The notes under the pieces are model-generated. The model was not told where the DNA came from and ran no database searches. It was given only the letters and a program-made list of their open reading frames with translations. DNA of 64,000 bases. It comes from Saccharothrix sp. NRRL B-16348. GTDB lineage: Bacteria; Actinomycetota; Actinomycetes; Mycobacteriales; Pseudonocardiaceae. The stretch lies in assembly GCF_001280085.1 (NCBI RefSeq), contig NZ_LGED01000206.1:65360-129359 (forward strand). The letters run 5' to 3'. Shown here in pieces: positions 8,591 to 16,989 of this stretch. The position numbers and the translations under genes are program-made. Position 1 is the first letter of the stretch; every line of letters starts with the position of its first letter.

Positions 8591-8917
8591 TCAGCCCTTC
8601 TCCGTGGCACGTCTGCGGTGCCGGACGACGACCTGTTCGGGACAGACCGCGCTGAGGAACCTGCCGACGTGCAACGCCAGCCGTTCGTCCACGAGCGAGT
8701 AGAAGATCCGGTTGGCCTCACGCCGCTCCCGGACCAGCCCGGCCGCCTTCAGCACGCCCAGGTGCCGCGAGATCGACGGCCCGCTGATCGGGAACCGGCC
8801 CGCGATCTCGCCGGCGGTGAGTTCGCCGGCGCGGAGGTCCTCCAGGATCTGCCGCCGGGTCGAGTCGGCCAGCGCCCGGAAGACGCCCGCCTCCTGGTCG
8901 GCTGCCACGCTGTCCAT
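8591..8917 (-). CDS. ArsR-family winged-helix repressor
   Basis: A 108-residue winged-helix regulator: VFRALADSTRRQILEDLRAGELTAGEIAGRF, then the recognition helix region ISGPSISRHLGVLKAAGLV and the wing RERREANRIFYSLV. There is no CxC motif in the recognition helix, so it looks like the SdpR/autorepressor type rather than a metal sensor. Its own promoter region holds a perfect palindrome (8923-8946) that begins six bases before the ATG. It is co-transcribed with DUF2071 downstream. Confidence 0.9.
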   Translation of the reverse strand: MDSVAADQEAGVFRALADSTRRQILEDLRAGELTAGEIAGRFPISGPSISRHLGVLKAAGLVRERREANRIFYSLVDERLALHVGRFLSAVCPEQVVVRHRRRATEKG

Positions 8918-8922
8918 ATTTA

Positions 8923-8946
8923 CTGTTTAGCACAGTAGCTAAACAG
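8923..8946. promoter_or_regulatory. probable ArsR operator
   Basis: CTGTTTAGC (8923-8931), spacer ACAGTA, GCTAAACAG (8938-8946): a perfect 9-bp inverted repeat. It lies directly before the ArsR start and abuts the MFS stop codon at 8947, so the whole gap is operator. Its AT-richness stands out from the surroundings. Confidence 0.75.
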
Positions 8947-10146
8947 CTAACAACGGGCCTGGTCGGGACGTGGCCCGGCCGCGGCCGGTTCGCGCACTCC
9001 GCTTCGCTGGACGTCACGTCGCCGCACGTCGGGGATCAGCGTGACGAGGCCGAGCACCGCGAGCCCCGCGCCCAGCCACAGCGGCGCGCGCAGGCCGTGG
9101 TCGGTGACGAGCAGGCCGCCCAGCCACGACCCGATGATGATCCCGGACGTGATGAACGACCCGTGCACGGTGTTGACCAGCGCTCCGGTGTTGCCCGTGC
9201 GCTGGACGCGGGTCACCAGCGCGGGGTTCATCGTGACGCCGACCAGGCCGATGCCGAGCAGGCTCGCCACGGCGGGCAGTTTGGCGTCGGCGAACAGGGC
9301 GAACGCGGTGAGGAAGAGCGCGTTGAGCCCCAGCCCCGTGAGCAGGACGGGCAGTGCGTGGCGGTCCGCGAACCGGCCGACCACGTGGTTGCCGAGCAGC
9401 GTGGCCGCGCCGTAGGCGATGAGCAGCAACGGGACCGTGCCCGTGCTGAAGCCGGTGACCTCGGTCAGGATCGGGTTGGCGTAGCTGAACGCGGCGAACG
9501 TCGCGCCGATGACGCACGTGCTGGTGGCCAGCACCAGCCACAGCCCCGGCCGGGCGACGGCGCGCAGTTCGGACCGCACGCTCGTCCCGCCGCCGGCGCG
9601 GTCCAGTCGCGGCACGCCCGCGAACGTGCTGACGGCGGCCACGACGGTGAGCACGGCGATGCCCCAGAACGCCGCGCGCCAACCAAGGTGCGCGCCGATG
9701 AACGTGGCCAGCGGCAGGCCGAGGAGCGTGCCGAGCATCAGCCCGTTGAGGACGGTCGCGGTGGCGCGACCGCGCAGGTTCTCGGCGACCACGGCGGCGG
9801 TCACCGAGAGCGCCACGCCGAAGAACGCCTGCGCCGCCGCGCCGGTGACGACGCGGGCGACCAGCATGACGCCGTAGTCGGTGGCGGTGGCGGCGAGGAC
9901 GTTGCCGGCGAGGAAGACCGCGAACAGGGTCATCAGCGCGGGCTTGGGCCGGAGTCGGAGCATCAGCACGGTGAGCAGCGGTCCGCCGACGGCCATCGCG
10001 GCGGCGAACGCGGTGATCAGGTAGCCGATCTCGGGGATGGTGACGTGCAGGCCGGCGGCCATCTGCGGCATCAGGCCGGCGACGACGAACTCGCTGGTGA
10101 CCATGGCGAAGATGCCGAGGGCGAGCACGTGGACGACACGGGGCAT
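8947..10146 (-). CDS. MFS efflux transporter (AraJ/DHA1 type)
   Basis: A 399-residue protein with about 12 hydrophobic segments. The start (LALGIFAMVTSEFVVAGLMPQMAAGL) is typical of the AraJ-like DHA1 sugar or drug exporters, and motif C-like GLMLGTLLGLPLATFIGAHLGWRAAFW follows near residue 140. The substrate is unknown. The ATG has AGGAG before it. The promoter region carries a 22-bp palindrome shared in part with the control region of the nearby TetR gene, so it is probably repressed by that regulator. Confidence 0.88.
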   Translation of the reverse strand: MPRVVHVLALGIFAMVTSEFVVAGLMPQMAAGLHVTIPEIGYLITAFAAAMAVGGPLLTVLMLRLRPKPALMTLFAVFLAGNVLAATATDYGVMLVARVVTGAAAQAFFGVALSVTAAVVAENLRGRATATVLNGLMLGTLLGLPLATFIGAHLGWRAAFWGIAVLTVVAAVSTFAGVPRLDRAGGGTSVRSELRAVARPGLWLVLATSTCVIGATFAAFSYANPILTEVTGFSTGTVPLLLIAYGAATLLGNHVVGRFADRHALPVLLTGLGLNALFLTAFALFADAKLPAVASLLGIGLVGVTMNPALVTRVQRTGNTGALVNTVHGSFITSGIIIGSWLGGLLVTDHGLRAPLWLGAGLAVLGLVTLIPDVRRRDVQRSGVREPAAAGPRPDQARC

Positions 10147-10157
10147 GGCGACTCCTG

Positions 10158-10179
10158 TTTTGTATTGATCTGTCCAAAA
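10158..10179. promoter_or_regulatory. TetR-type operator before the MFS gene
   Basis: TTTTG-TATT-GATC-TGTC-CAAAA is a 22-bp imperfect palindrome centred on GATC. Its right half read on the other strand, TTTTGGACA-GATC, is repeated at 10827-10839 (TTTTGGACT-GATC) before the TetR gene. Confidence 0.65.
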
Positions 10180-10217
10180 TTAGGGCGTGCTCGATCCCGC
10201 TCGGCCCTTCGGGAGTC

Positions 10218-10808
10218 CTAGAGAGCGCCCATCGCCGTGGACGCGATGGCCTTCAGCGTCGGGATGTCCGCGCCGCCCTGCCCGGCGACCCGCATGCCCG
10301 CGATGACGGCGGTGAGGAACCGCGCCAGTTCCGCCGGTGGTGTCGCGGACGTGATGTCGCCGTCCCGCTGACCGGTCCTGATGACGGCTTCGAACGCGTC
10401 CAGCCTGCGTTGCTGGTCGCGGGCCAGCAGCTCGGCGGCCTCGTGGTCGCGGCCGGCCAGTTCGACGGTCGTGTTGACGGTCAGGCAGCCGATGCCGCGC
10501 TCACCGCGCCGGTTCTCCACCTCGCCCTCGATGACCGCGTCGAACAGGTCGCGCAGGCGGTCCTTCGCGGGCCGGGTCTCGTCGTCGAGCAGCGTGAGCT
10601 GGCCGGTGGTGGTGAGCTCGGTGTAGCGGACGAGCGCGCGCTTGAAGAGCTCGTGCTTGCTGGTGAACGTGTTGTAGATGCTGCTGCGCCCGAGGCCGGT
10701 GGCGCGGCACAGGTCTTCGGTGGACGTGGCCTCGTAGCCGTTGGCCCAGAACGTGCGCATGGCCGCGTCGAGCGCCTGATCCTCGTCGAACGCCTTGGGT
10801 CGGGGCAC
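10218..10808 (-). CDS. TetR-family transcriptional regulator
   Basis: A 196-residue TetR protein: DNA-binding domain at residues 1-60 (FDEDQALDAAMRTFWANGYEATSTEDLCRATGLGRSSIYNTFTSKHELFKRAL), then an all-helical ligand domain with GCLTVNTTVEL. GTG 10808 was picked because GGTGAG precedes it; GTG 10817 in the same frame is an alternative. It lies in the same direction as the MFS exporter, 71 nt before it. The shared half-palindromes in front of both genes indicate that it represses itself and the exporter. Confidence 0.9.
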   Translation of the reverse strand: MPRPKAFDEDQALDAAMRTFWANGYEATSTEDLCRATGLGRSSIYNTFTSKHELFKRALVRYTELTTTGQLTLLDDETRPAKDRLRDLFDAVIEGEVENRRGERGIGCLTVNTTVELAGRDHEAAELLARDQQRRLDAFEAVIRTGQRDGDITSATPPAELARFLTAVIAGMRVAGQGGADIPTLKAIASTAMGAL

Positions 10809-10826
10809 GCGGCTCACCGTAGCAGG

Positions 10827-10848
10827 TTTTGGACTGATCGATCTAGAA
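10827..10848. promoter_or_regulatory. TetR-type operator before the TetR gene
   Basis: TTTTGGACT-GATC-GATCTAGAA is an imperfect palindrome centred on GATC 10836-10839. It shares TTTTGGAC[AT]GATC with the site before the MFS gene. It overlaps the stop codon of the upstream ADP-ribosylglycohydrolase. Confidence 0.6.
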
Positions 10849-11700
10849 CGTCGGCGTCGGCCCGGCCCGCAGGTCCGGGGGCAGCGGCTCGCGACGCTCC
10901 AGCCAGTCACCCGGCACGTCCGTGCGGCAGGCCACGATGCCGCCGACCATCGCGGCCGTCGTGTCCATGTCACCGCCCGCTTCCACGCACGCCACGATGG
11001 CGGCCCGGTAGTCGTCGGCGTGCGTCGCGGCGGCCCACAGCGCGAACGGCACCGTGTCCTGGGCGGTCGAGTGCGCTCCGTTGCCCAGCTCGTACGCGGC
11101 CTCCGCCGTGGCACGCCCGCGCAGCCGACGCGCGGTCTCCACGCCCCGGCGCACCTGCCCGTCGGCCAGGTGGTCCAGCACGGCGTCGAGCAGGTCCGGC
11201 CCGGGAACCGCCGCGGCGACCGCCACCGCCACCGCGCCCGCGATCCCCTCGGGGTGCAGGTGCGTCACCTCGGCGGAGAGGACCGCCTGCGTCACCACGG
11301 CGTCGAGGTCGTCGGCGAAGAACGCGCCGAGCGGAGCCACCCGCATCGCCGCGCCGTTGCCGCACGATCCCTCACCCCGGTAGGCCGTCGCCGCCGCCTC
11401 CCGCCACGGCACGCCGTCCCGGATGCGGTGCAGCACCACCACCGCGCCGGGCCCGTAACCCCGGTACGGCTCGCAGTGCTCGGCGAACGACGCGGCCAAC
11501 CGGTCCTGGTCGACCTGGCCGTGGTCGCGGAGTTCGGCCAGCAGCAGGCAGGCCATCTCGGTGTCGTCGGTCCACGGCCACGGCCCGGCGGGCAGCGTGC
11601 CCGCGGCGAGGTCGGAGCGGGAACGACCGGGAACGAAGAACTGCGCGCCCAAGGCGTCGCCGACGGAAAGCCCGTCCAGTGATCGGTGTGCGGGGGACAT
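10843..11700 (-). CDS. ADP-ribosylglycohydrolase family protein (copy 1)
   Basis: A 285-residue member of the DraG/ARH family, which removes ADP-ribose from proteins or small molecules using two magnesium ions. Metal-binding marks are WTDDTEM (about residues 43-49), GNGAAMRVAPLG near 115, and the C-terminal GGDMDTTAAMVGGI. ATG 11700 lacks a Shine-Dalgarno but has TAGGCT on the coding strand (11715-11710), nine bases before it, so it may be leaderless. A second, different family member lies immediately upstream on the same strand. The target is unknown. Confidence 0.9.
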   Translation of the reverse strand: MSPAHRSLDGLSVGDALGAQFFVPGRSRSDLAAGTLPAGPWPWTDDTEMACLLLAELRDHGQVDQDRLAASFAEHCEPYRGYGPGAVVVLHRIRDGVPWREAAATAYRGEGSCGNGAAMRVAPLGAFFADDLDAVVTQAVLSAEVTHLHPEGIAGAVAVAVAAAVPGPDLLDAVLDHLADGQVRRGVETARRLRGRATAEAAYELGNGAHSTAQDTVPFALWAAATHADDYRAAIVACVEAGGDMDTTAAMVGGIVACRTDVPGDWLERREPLPPDLRAGPTPTF

Positions 11701-11727
11701 GTGGTGTCGAGCCTAGGCCGGCGGCGG

Positions 11728-12702
11728 TCAGTCCCACAGCCGGCCGAGCGCGGCCAGCTCGTCACCGTGCTCGACGCGTTCGGCCCACTCCTCGGGCCAC
11801 GCGTCGAGACCGTGCGCGGCGCCCGCGAACGCGCCGGTGAGGCACGCGATCGAGTCCGAGTCGCCGGACGTCGTCGCCGCACGGGACAGGGCCGCCACCG
11901 GCTCGTCGCGGAAGAGCAGGAAGCAGTGCAGCGCCGTGGCCAACGCCTCCTCCGCGATCCACCCCGCGCCCGTGGCGAGGCAGGGGTCGGCGTCCCGGTC
12001 GTCGCCCGCGGCTGCGAGCACGTCCAGCGCCGCCGCGCACTCGTCCCAACCCCGGGCGATGAACTCGTCGGGCTCCGACACGCCGGGTCGGATCCAGAGG
12101 TCGGCCAACCACTCCTCGCGGTAGCGGGTCCGCTGCTCCGCACACCGCGCGCGCAACGCGGCCGTCACGTCGCCCGGGTCCATGCCGCCACGCAGCCAGT
12201 GCGCGGCGAACGCCGTCAGCTCACTGGCCGCGAGCGCCGTCGCGTGGCCGTGCGTGAGGGCGGACTGGAACTGCGCGATCCCGGCGCGGTCGTCGTCGGA
12301 CAGGCCGGGGACCAAGCCGACCGGCACGACGCGCATGTTCGCGCCGCACCCCTTCGACGACGCCCCGGTGGCCTCCCGCCACGGCAACCCGGCGGCGAGC
12401 CGCTCGCAGGCCTGGAGACACGTCATGCCGGGCGCGCGGTTGTTGTCGGGCGACTCCCACCACCGCACGAAGTGGTCGCGCAACGCGTCCCCGACCCCGT
12501 CCCGCCCACCCTCCGCCAACGCCCGCGCGACCGCCAACGTCATCTGGGTGTCATCGGTGACCAACGCGGGCTCACCGACCAACTCCCGAGGCCCACCCAC
12601 GCCGTAGCGGTGCTCGATCTCCGCGACCGTCATGAACTCCGTGGGCGCCCCCAACGCGTCCCCGTACGCCAACCCCAACAACGCCCCACTCGCCCGCTTC
12701 AC
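11728..12702 (-). CDS. ADP-ribosylglycohydrolase family protein (copy 2)
   Basis: A 324-residue DraG/ARH-family enzyme with MKRASGALLGLAYGDALGAPTEF at the N-terminus, the metal motif VTDDTQM near residue 49, SSKGCGANMRVVPVG near 118 and SGDSDSIACLTGAFAGA near the end. All metal ligands of the family appear present. It is only distantly similar to the neighbouring copy, so it is not a recent duplicate. The GTG start has no Shine-Dalgarno; TACGCT lies seven bases before it. Likely substrates are mono-ADP-ribosylated proteins or nucleic acids, but nothing in the window names the modifying enzyme. Confidence 0.9.
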   Translation of the reverse strand: MKRASGALLGLAYGDALGAPTEFMTVAEIEHRYGVGGPRELVGEPALVTDDTQMTLAVARALAEGGRDGVGDALRDHFVRWWESPDNNRAPGMTCLQACERLAAGLPWREATGASSKGCGANMRVVPVGLVPGLSDDDRAGIAQFQSALTHGHATALAASELTAFAAHWLRGGMDPGDVTAALRARCAEQRTRYREEWLADLWIRPGVSEPDEFIARGWDECAAALDVLAAAGDDRDADPCLATGAGWIAEEALATALHCFLLFRDEPVAALSRAATTSGDSDSIACLTGAFAGAAHGLDAWPEEWAERVEHGDELAALGRLWD

Positions 12703-12723
12703 GGCTGACAGCGTAGGCGTCTC

Positions 12724-13320
12724 CTACGTCGTGGGGTGCGTGCCGACGTCGACCAGGAGGGCCGGAACCCACGAGAAGACCTTCGGATCGCCAAGCCCGG
12801 AAGCCGTGAGCCACGCCGCCGCCCGAAGCGCGTCCTCCTCGTCCGGGATCAACCCCCACCTTCCCGGCCCAACGCCCGTCGCTCGCCGAACGTCGTCGAC
12901 GAGCCCACCGAGGCAGGTCCACGTGTGCCAGCCCCCGGTGTCGAAGCCGACCAACTCGAAACCCAACACCCGACCGGACGTGAGGTCGGGAAAGGCCTCC
13001 CGCCGAGCCAGCCGTCCCGCCACACCACCGAAGTCCGGGCGGTAGCCGGCTTCCACCAGTTCCTGGAGCAAGGCCGGGGCGTGCGTCGCGTCGATGCCCA
13101 CAGCAAGCACGCGCAACCCTGACCGACCTGCCCGAGCCCGTTCAGCTGAAACCGGGTCGTCGAACCAGTCGTCCCAACCGTCACGGTTCGCCGGCACCAG
13201 GTCCACGACGCAGTCGCTCATCGAGATCACGTCGGCGCTCGGCAGCCCAACCTCCTGCCAATCCACCCTGACACCTCCCGCGGCCACCAGGTAGCCCGCC
13301 AAGAGTCGACCGGTGTCCAT
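12724..13320 (-). CDS. hypothetical protein, immunity-protein-like
   Basis: A 198-residue soluble protein that I do not recognise by family. ATG 13320 has GGGGAG before it. The middle has VLAVGIDATHAPALLQELVEAGYRPDF, and the stretch GFELVGFDTGGWHTWTCLG followed by VDDVRRATG resembles short proteins found beside polymorphic toxins as immunity factors; this is an impression, not a match. It lies 21 nt upstream of the second ADP-ribosylglycohydrolase, on the same strand. No toxin is recognisable nearby. Confidence 0.6.
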   Translation of the reverse strand: MDTGRLLAGYLVAAGGVRVDWQEVGLPSADVISMSDCVVDLVPANRDGWDDWFDDPVSAERARAGRSGLRVLAVGIDATHAPALLQELVEAGYRPDFGGVAGRLARREAFPDLTSGRVLGFELVGFDTGGWHTWTCLGGLVDDVRRATGVGPGRWGLIPDEEDALRAAAWLTASGLGDPKVFSWVPALLVDVGTHPTT

Positions 13321-13347
13321 CGGAACTCCCCTCGGCCGGCGACGGGC

Positions 13348-13482
13348 TCAGCTGCCCTGGGTCCAGTAGCGCTGAAGCCTGGCGACCGCCTCGTGTGTTC
13401 TGCAAGCAGATTCGACACCGTCGTGCGCGCCTGACCCGAAACCGACAAGGTCCAGTTCGCGATCCTCGCGCGTCGGCTGCGG
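13348..13482 (-). other. open 44-codon stretch in frame after the antitoxin stop
   Basis: Directly after the TGA of the antitoxin-like gene the same frame stays open for 44 codons to another TGA. It reads with REDRELDLVGFGSGAHDGVE and HEAVARLQRYWTQGS. No start codon or ribosome site supports it as a separate gene, and 12 of 44 codons end in A or T, far more than real genes here. It is probably a decayed gene end, or chance. Confidence 0.3.
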
Positions 13483-13905
13483 TCAGGAGAACCGCGCGGC
13501 ACCGACCAGCCAGTCGCGCAGCTGGTCGTCGTCGCTGAAGCTGATCAGCTGCACCAACCCCCAGTTGTCGCGGTGGTTCGGCGCTTTGAGCAAGCGCTCC
13601 TGCCAGTCTTCCGCGTACCCCCGCAGGGCGTCGACCATCCCGGTGATCGCCTCGTCGAACGACGAGCCGTCGGCGGCCACCGGCAGGCCCGGGATGAACA
13701 CCGACCAGCCGCCGGCCTCCGGGACGGCCTGGGCGCGTGACGGGACGACCGACGCGAGGAAGTCTCGCAGGCGCTTGACGTCCACGACGGCTGTCGTGGC
13801 GCAGTCACGTCGAACCGTGGCGACCCGCCCCTCCTCCGCCGCGTCCAGCAAGTCCTTCAGGTGCGCGCGAGCAGCGGTGTAGCTGTCGTAGTGAACGCCG
13901 GACAT
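13483..13905 (-). CDS. Phd/RelB-like antitoxin-type protein
   Basis: A 140-residue protein. Residues 1-60 (MSGVHYDSYTAARAHLKDLLDAAEEG, then VATVRRDCATTAVVDVKRLRDFLAS) look like a Phd/YefM-type DNA-binding antitoxin domain; the C-terminal part (WSVFIPGLPVAADGSSFDEAITGMVDALRGYAEDW) has the look of a HicB-like partner-binding fold. ATG 13905 has GGAGG before it. A typical toxin gene should follow downstream, but only a 44-codon open stretch in the same frame after the stop is seen (13348-13482), so this may be a solitary or degraded system. Confidence 0.65.
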   Translation of the reverse strand: MSGVHYDSYTAARAHLKDLLDAAEEGRVATVRRDCATTAVVDVKRLRDFLASVVPSRAQAVPEAGGWSVFIPGLPVAADGSSFDEAITGMVDALRGYAEDWQERLLKAPNHRDNWGLVQLISFSDDDQLRDWLVGAARFS

Positions 13906-14026
13906 GCCAACCTCCGAGGTGGTCTTCGCCGACCTGGGCGCATCCATCGCAACCACGAGCGGACACGGCAGAGCCGGGGCGACGAACCGTCGCCCCGGCT
14001 CTGGCCAGGTGCCCAAGGCGCTCAGA

Positions 14027-16879
14027 TCAGCTGCAGCCCGAGGTGGAGCCGCAGCCCTCGCACAGGTAGCACGAGCCGGCCGGGCGCATCTTCGTGCCGC
14101 ACGTCATGCAGAGCGGCGCGTCGGCGGCCTTGCCCAGGTGCAGTTCGAGCAGTTCCGTGGAGCTGCCGACCCTGATGTCCTGCGGCTTGGACTTCTTCTC
14201 CTCCGGCGCCGGGGTGGTCGACGCGGCCGGTGCGGCGTCGACCGACGTGCGCAGACCCTCCAGGTCCACGTCGCCGTTGCCGTAGTCGGACGACGAGACC
14301 TGCGCGGTGCGCTCGTCGGCGGTGAAGACGCCGAGCTGCGCGCGCTTCTCGAACGGCAGGTAGTCCAGCGCCAGGCGGCGGAACAGGTAGTCCAGGACGC
14401 TGGTCGCGATGCGCACGTCCGGGTCGTCCGTCATGCCTGCCGGCTCGAAGCGCAGGTTCTGGAACTTCGAGACGTAGAACTCCAGCGGGATGCCGTACTG
14501 CAGACCCACCGAGATGGACATGGAGAACGCGTCCATCACGCCCGCCAGCGTCGAGCCCTGCTTGCCCAGCTTGACGAAGATCTCGCCGAGGCCGTCGTCC
14601 GGGTACGAACCGGCGTGCAGGTAGCCCTCCGCGCCGCCGACCGTGAACGACACCGTCTGCGACGGGCGCTTCTTCGGCAGCCGCTTGCGCACCGGGCGGT
14701 ACTCCACGACGGTCTCGGGCTTGGTCTCCGCGACGGCCGACGACTTGGCCGACTTGCCCGCCGACAGCGGCTGGCCGACCTTGCAGTTGTCGCGGTAGAT
14801 CGCCAGCGCCTTCAGGCCCAGCTTCCAGCCCTGGTAGTAGATCTCCTCGACCTCTTCGACGGTCGCCGTCTCCGGCATGTTCACCGTCTTGGAGATCGCG
14901 CCCGAGATGAACGGCTGCACCGCGGCCATCATCCGCACGTGGCCCATCGGCGCGATCGAGCGGTCGCCCATGGCGCAGTCGAACACCTCGTAGTGCTCGG
15001 GCTTGAGGCCCGGCGCGTCCACCACGTGGCCGTGCTCGCCGATGTACTCGACGATCGCCTCGTTCTGCTCCTGCTGGTAGCCCAGCACCTGCAGCGCGCG
15101 CGGCACGGTCTGGTTGACGATCTGCATCGAGCCGCCGCCGACCAGCTTCTTGAACTTCACCAGCGCCAGGTCGGGCTCGATGCCGGTCGTGTCGCAGTCC
15201 ATCATCAGGCCGATGGTGCCGGTGGGCGCGAGCACGCTGGCCTGCGCGTTGCGCCAGCCGTTGCGGGCACCGATCCGCTGGCACTCCTGCCACGCCTTGG
15301 TCGCGACCTTCTGCACCGCGCCGTCGTTCGCGTGGTACGTGCGCAGCATGTCGTTCGCGGCCGAGTGCTTGCGGATGACCCGCTGGTGCCCCTCGGCGTT
15401 GCGGGCGTAGCCCTCGTACGGGCCGACGATGCCCGCCAGCTCCGCGGACCGCTTGTAGGCCACGGCCTGCATCAGGGACGTGATCGCGGCGGCCAGCGCG
15501 CGGCCACCCTCGGAGTCGTACGCGTGACCGGTCGCCATGAGCAGCGCGCCCAGGTTCGCGTAGCCGATGCCCAGCTGGCGGAACGCGCGGGTCGTCTCGC
15601 CGATCGCGGGCGTCGGGAAGTCCGCGAAGCAGATCGAGATGTCCATCGCGGTGATGATCAGCTCGACCGACTTGGCGAACAGCTCCGCGTTGAACGTGCC
15701 GTCGTCGGACAGGAACTTCATCAGGTTCAACGACGCCAGGTTGCAGCTGGAGTTGTCCAGGTGCATGTACTCCGAGCACGGGTTCGAGGCCGTGATGCGG
15801 CCCGACTCCGGCGTGGTGTGCCAGTCGTTGATCGTGCCGTCGTACTGGATGCCCGGGTCGGCGCACTCCCACGCGGCCTGCGCCAGCTTGCGGAACAGGT
15901 CCTTCGCGTCGATCTGCTCGATGACCTCGCCGGTCTGGCGCGCGCGCAGGCCGAACTGCCCGCCGTTCTCGTAGGCGTGCATGAACTCGTCCGACACGCG
16001 GATCGAGTTGTTCGCGTTCTGGTACTGCACGGACACGATGTCCTTGCCGCCCAGGTCCATGTCGAACCCGGCGTCGCGCAGCGCGCGGACCTTGTCCTCT
16101 TCCCGCGCCTTCGTCTGGATGAACTCCTCGACGTCCGGGTGGTCGACGTCCAGCACGACCATCTTCGCCGCGCGGCGGGTCGCGCCACCGGACTTGATGG
16201 TGCCCGCGGACGCGTCCGCGCCACGCATGAACGACACCGGGCCGGACGCCGTGCCGCCGGAGGACAGCAGCTCCTTGGACGACCGGATGCGCGAGAGGTT
16301 CAGGCCCGCGCCGGAGCCGCCCTTGAAGATCAGGCCCTCCTCGCGGTACCAGTTCAGGATCGACTCCATCGTGTCGTCGACCGACAGGATGAAGCAGGCG
16401 CTGACCTGCTGCGGCGAGCTGGTGCCCACGTTGAACCAGACCGGCGAGTTGAAGCTGAACACCTGGTGCAGCAGCATCCAGGTCAGCTCGTGCTCGTAGA
16501 TCTCGGCGTCCTCGGCGGTGGTGAAGTAGCCGTGCTTGACGCCCGCCTCGACGTAGGTCTTCACCACGCGGTCGATGAGCTGGCGCAGGCTGTGCTCGCG
16601 CTGCGGCGTGCCCACCGCGCCGCGGAAGTACTTGCTGGTGACGATGTTGGTCGCGTTGACCGACCAGAAGTCGGGGAACTCGACGCCCCGCTGCTCGAAG
16701 TTCACCGAGCCGTCGCGCCAGTTCGTCATCACGACGTCGCGGTGCTCCCAGGTGACCTCGTCATAGGGGTGCTTGCCCGCGGTGGTGTAGACGCGCTCCA
16801 CCTTCAGCTTGGCGTTCTTGTCCCCCGCGCCGTTGCGGGCGGCCGTCTTCTTGCTGGAGCCACCGACGGTCTCCGTCAT
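14027..16879 (-). CDS. nrdJ: vitamin B12-dependent ribonucleotide reductase (class II)
   Basis: A 950-residue enzyme that reduces ribonucleotides to deoxyribonucleotides using adenosylcobalamin. Visible are FSFNSPVWFNVG, SACFILSVDDTMESI, the glycine-rich KGGSGAGLNLS region, the NPCSEYMHLDNSSCNLASLNL segment, the C-terminal thioredoxin-type cysteines and a tail with CMTCGTKMRPAGSCYLCEGCG (a zinc-ribbon-like end). ATG 16879 has GAGGAA upstream. It lies 110 nt downstream of nrdR on the same strand, the arrangement known from Streptomyces and mycobacterial relatives, and should be repressed by NrdR through the boxes before nrdR. It supplies DNA precursors independently of oxygen. Confidence 0.97.
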   Translation of the reverse strand: MTETVGGSSKKTAARNGAGDKNAKLKVERVYTTAGKHPYDEVTWEHRDVVMTNWRDGSVNFEQRGVEFPDFWSVNATNIVTSKYFRGAVGTPQREHSLRQLIDRVVKTYVEAGVKHGYFTTAEDAEIYEHELTWMLLHQVFSFNSPVWFNVGTSSPQQVSACFILSVDDTMESILNWYREEGLIFKGGSGAGLNLSRIRSSKELLSSGGTASGPVSFMRGADASAGTIKSGGATRRAAKMVVLDVDHPDVEEFIQTKAREEDKVRALRDAGFDMDLGGKDIVSVQYQNANNSIRVSDEFMHAYENGGQFGLRARQTGEVIEQIDAKDLFRKLAQAAWECADPGIQYDGTINDWHTTPESGRITASNPCSEYMHLDNSSCNLASLNLMKFLSDDGTFNAELFAKSVELIITAMDISICFADFPTPAIGETTRAFRQLGIGYANLGALLMATGHAYDSEGGRALAAAITSLMQAVAYKRSAELAGIVGPYEGYARNAEGHQRVIRKHSAANDMLRTYHANDGAVQKVATKAWQECQRIGARNGWRNAQASVLAPTGTIGLMMDCDTTGIEPDLALVKFKKLVGGGSMQIVNQTVPRALQVLGYQQEQNEAIVEYIGEHGHVVDAPGLKPEHYEVFDCAMGDRSIAPMGHVRMMAAVQPFISGAISKTVNMPETATVEEVEEIYYQGWKLGLKALAIYRDNCKVGQPLSAGKSAKSSAVAETKPETVVEYRPVRKRLPKKRPSQTVSFTVGGAEGYLHAGSYPDDGLGEIFVKLGKQGSTLAGVMDAFSMSISVGLQYGIPLEFYVSKFQNLRFEPAGMTDDPDVRIATSVLDYLFRRLALDYLPFEKRAQLGVFTADERTAQVSSSDYGNGDVDLEGLRTSVDAAPAASTTPAPEEKKSKPQDIRVGSSTELLELHLGKAADAPLCMTCGTKMRPAGSCYLCEGCGSTSGCS

Positions 16880-16989
16880 TCCGACTTCCTCATTCCGTTT
16901 CACGAGTTCTCGACGTTCCGATGCGCGACCCACGTCCGGGCTCCCCCCGTCCGAGCTGGTCAGGCGCAGTTGTCTTGCGTCGCGTCCGC

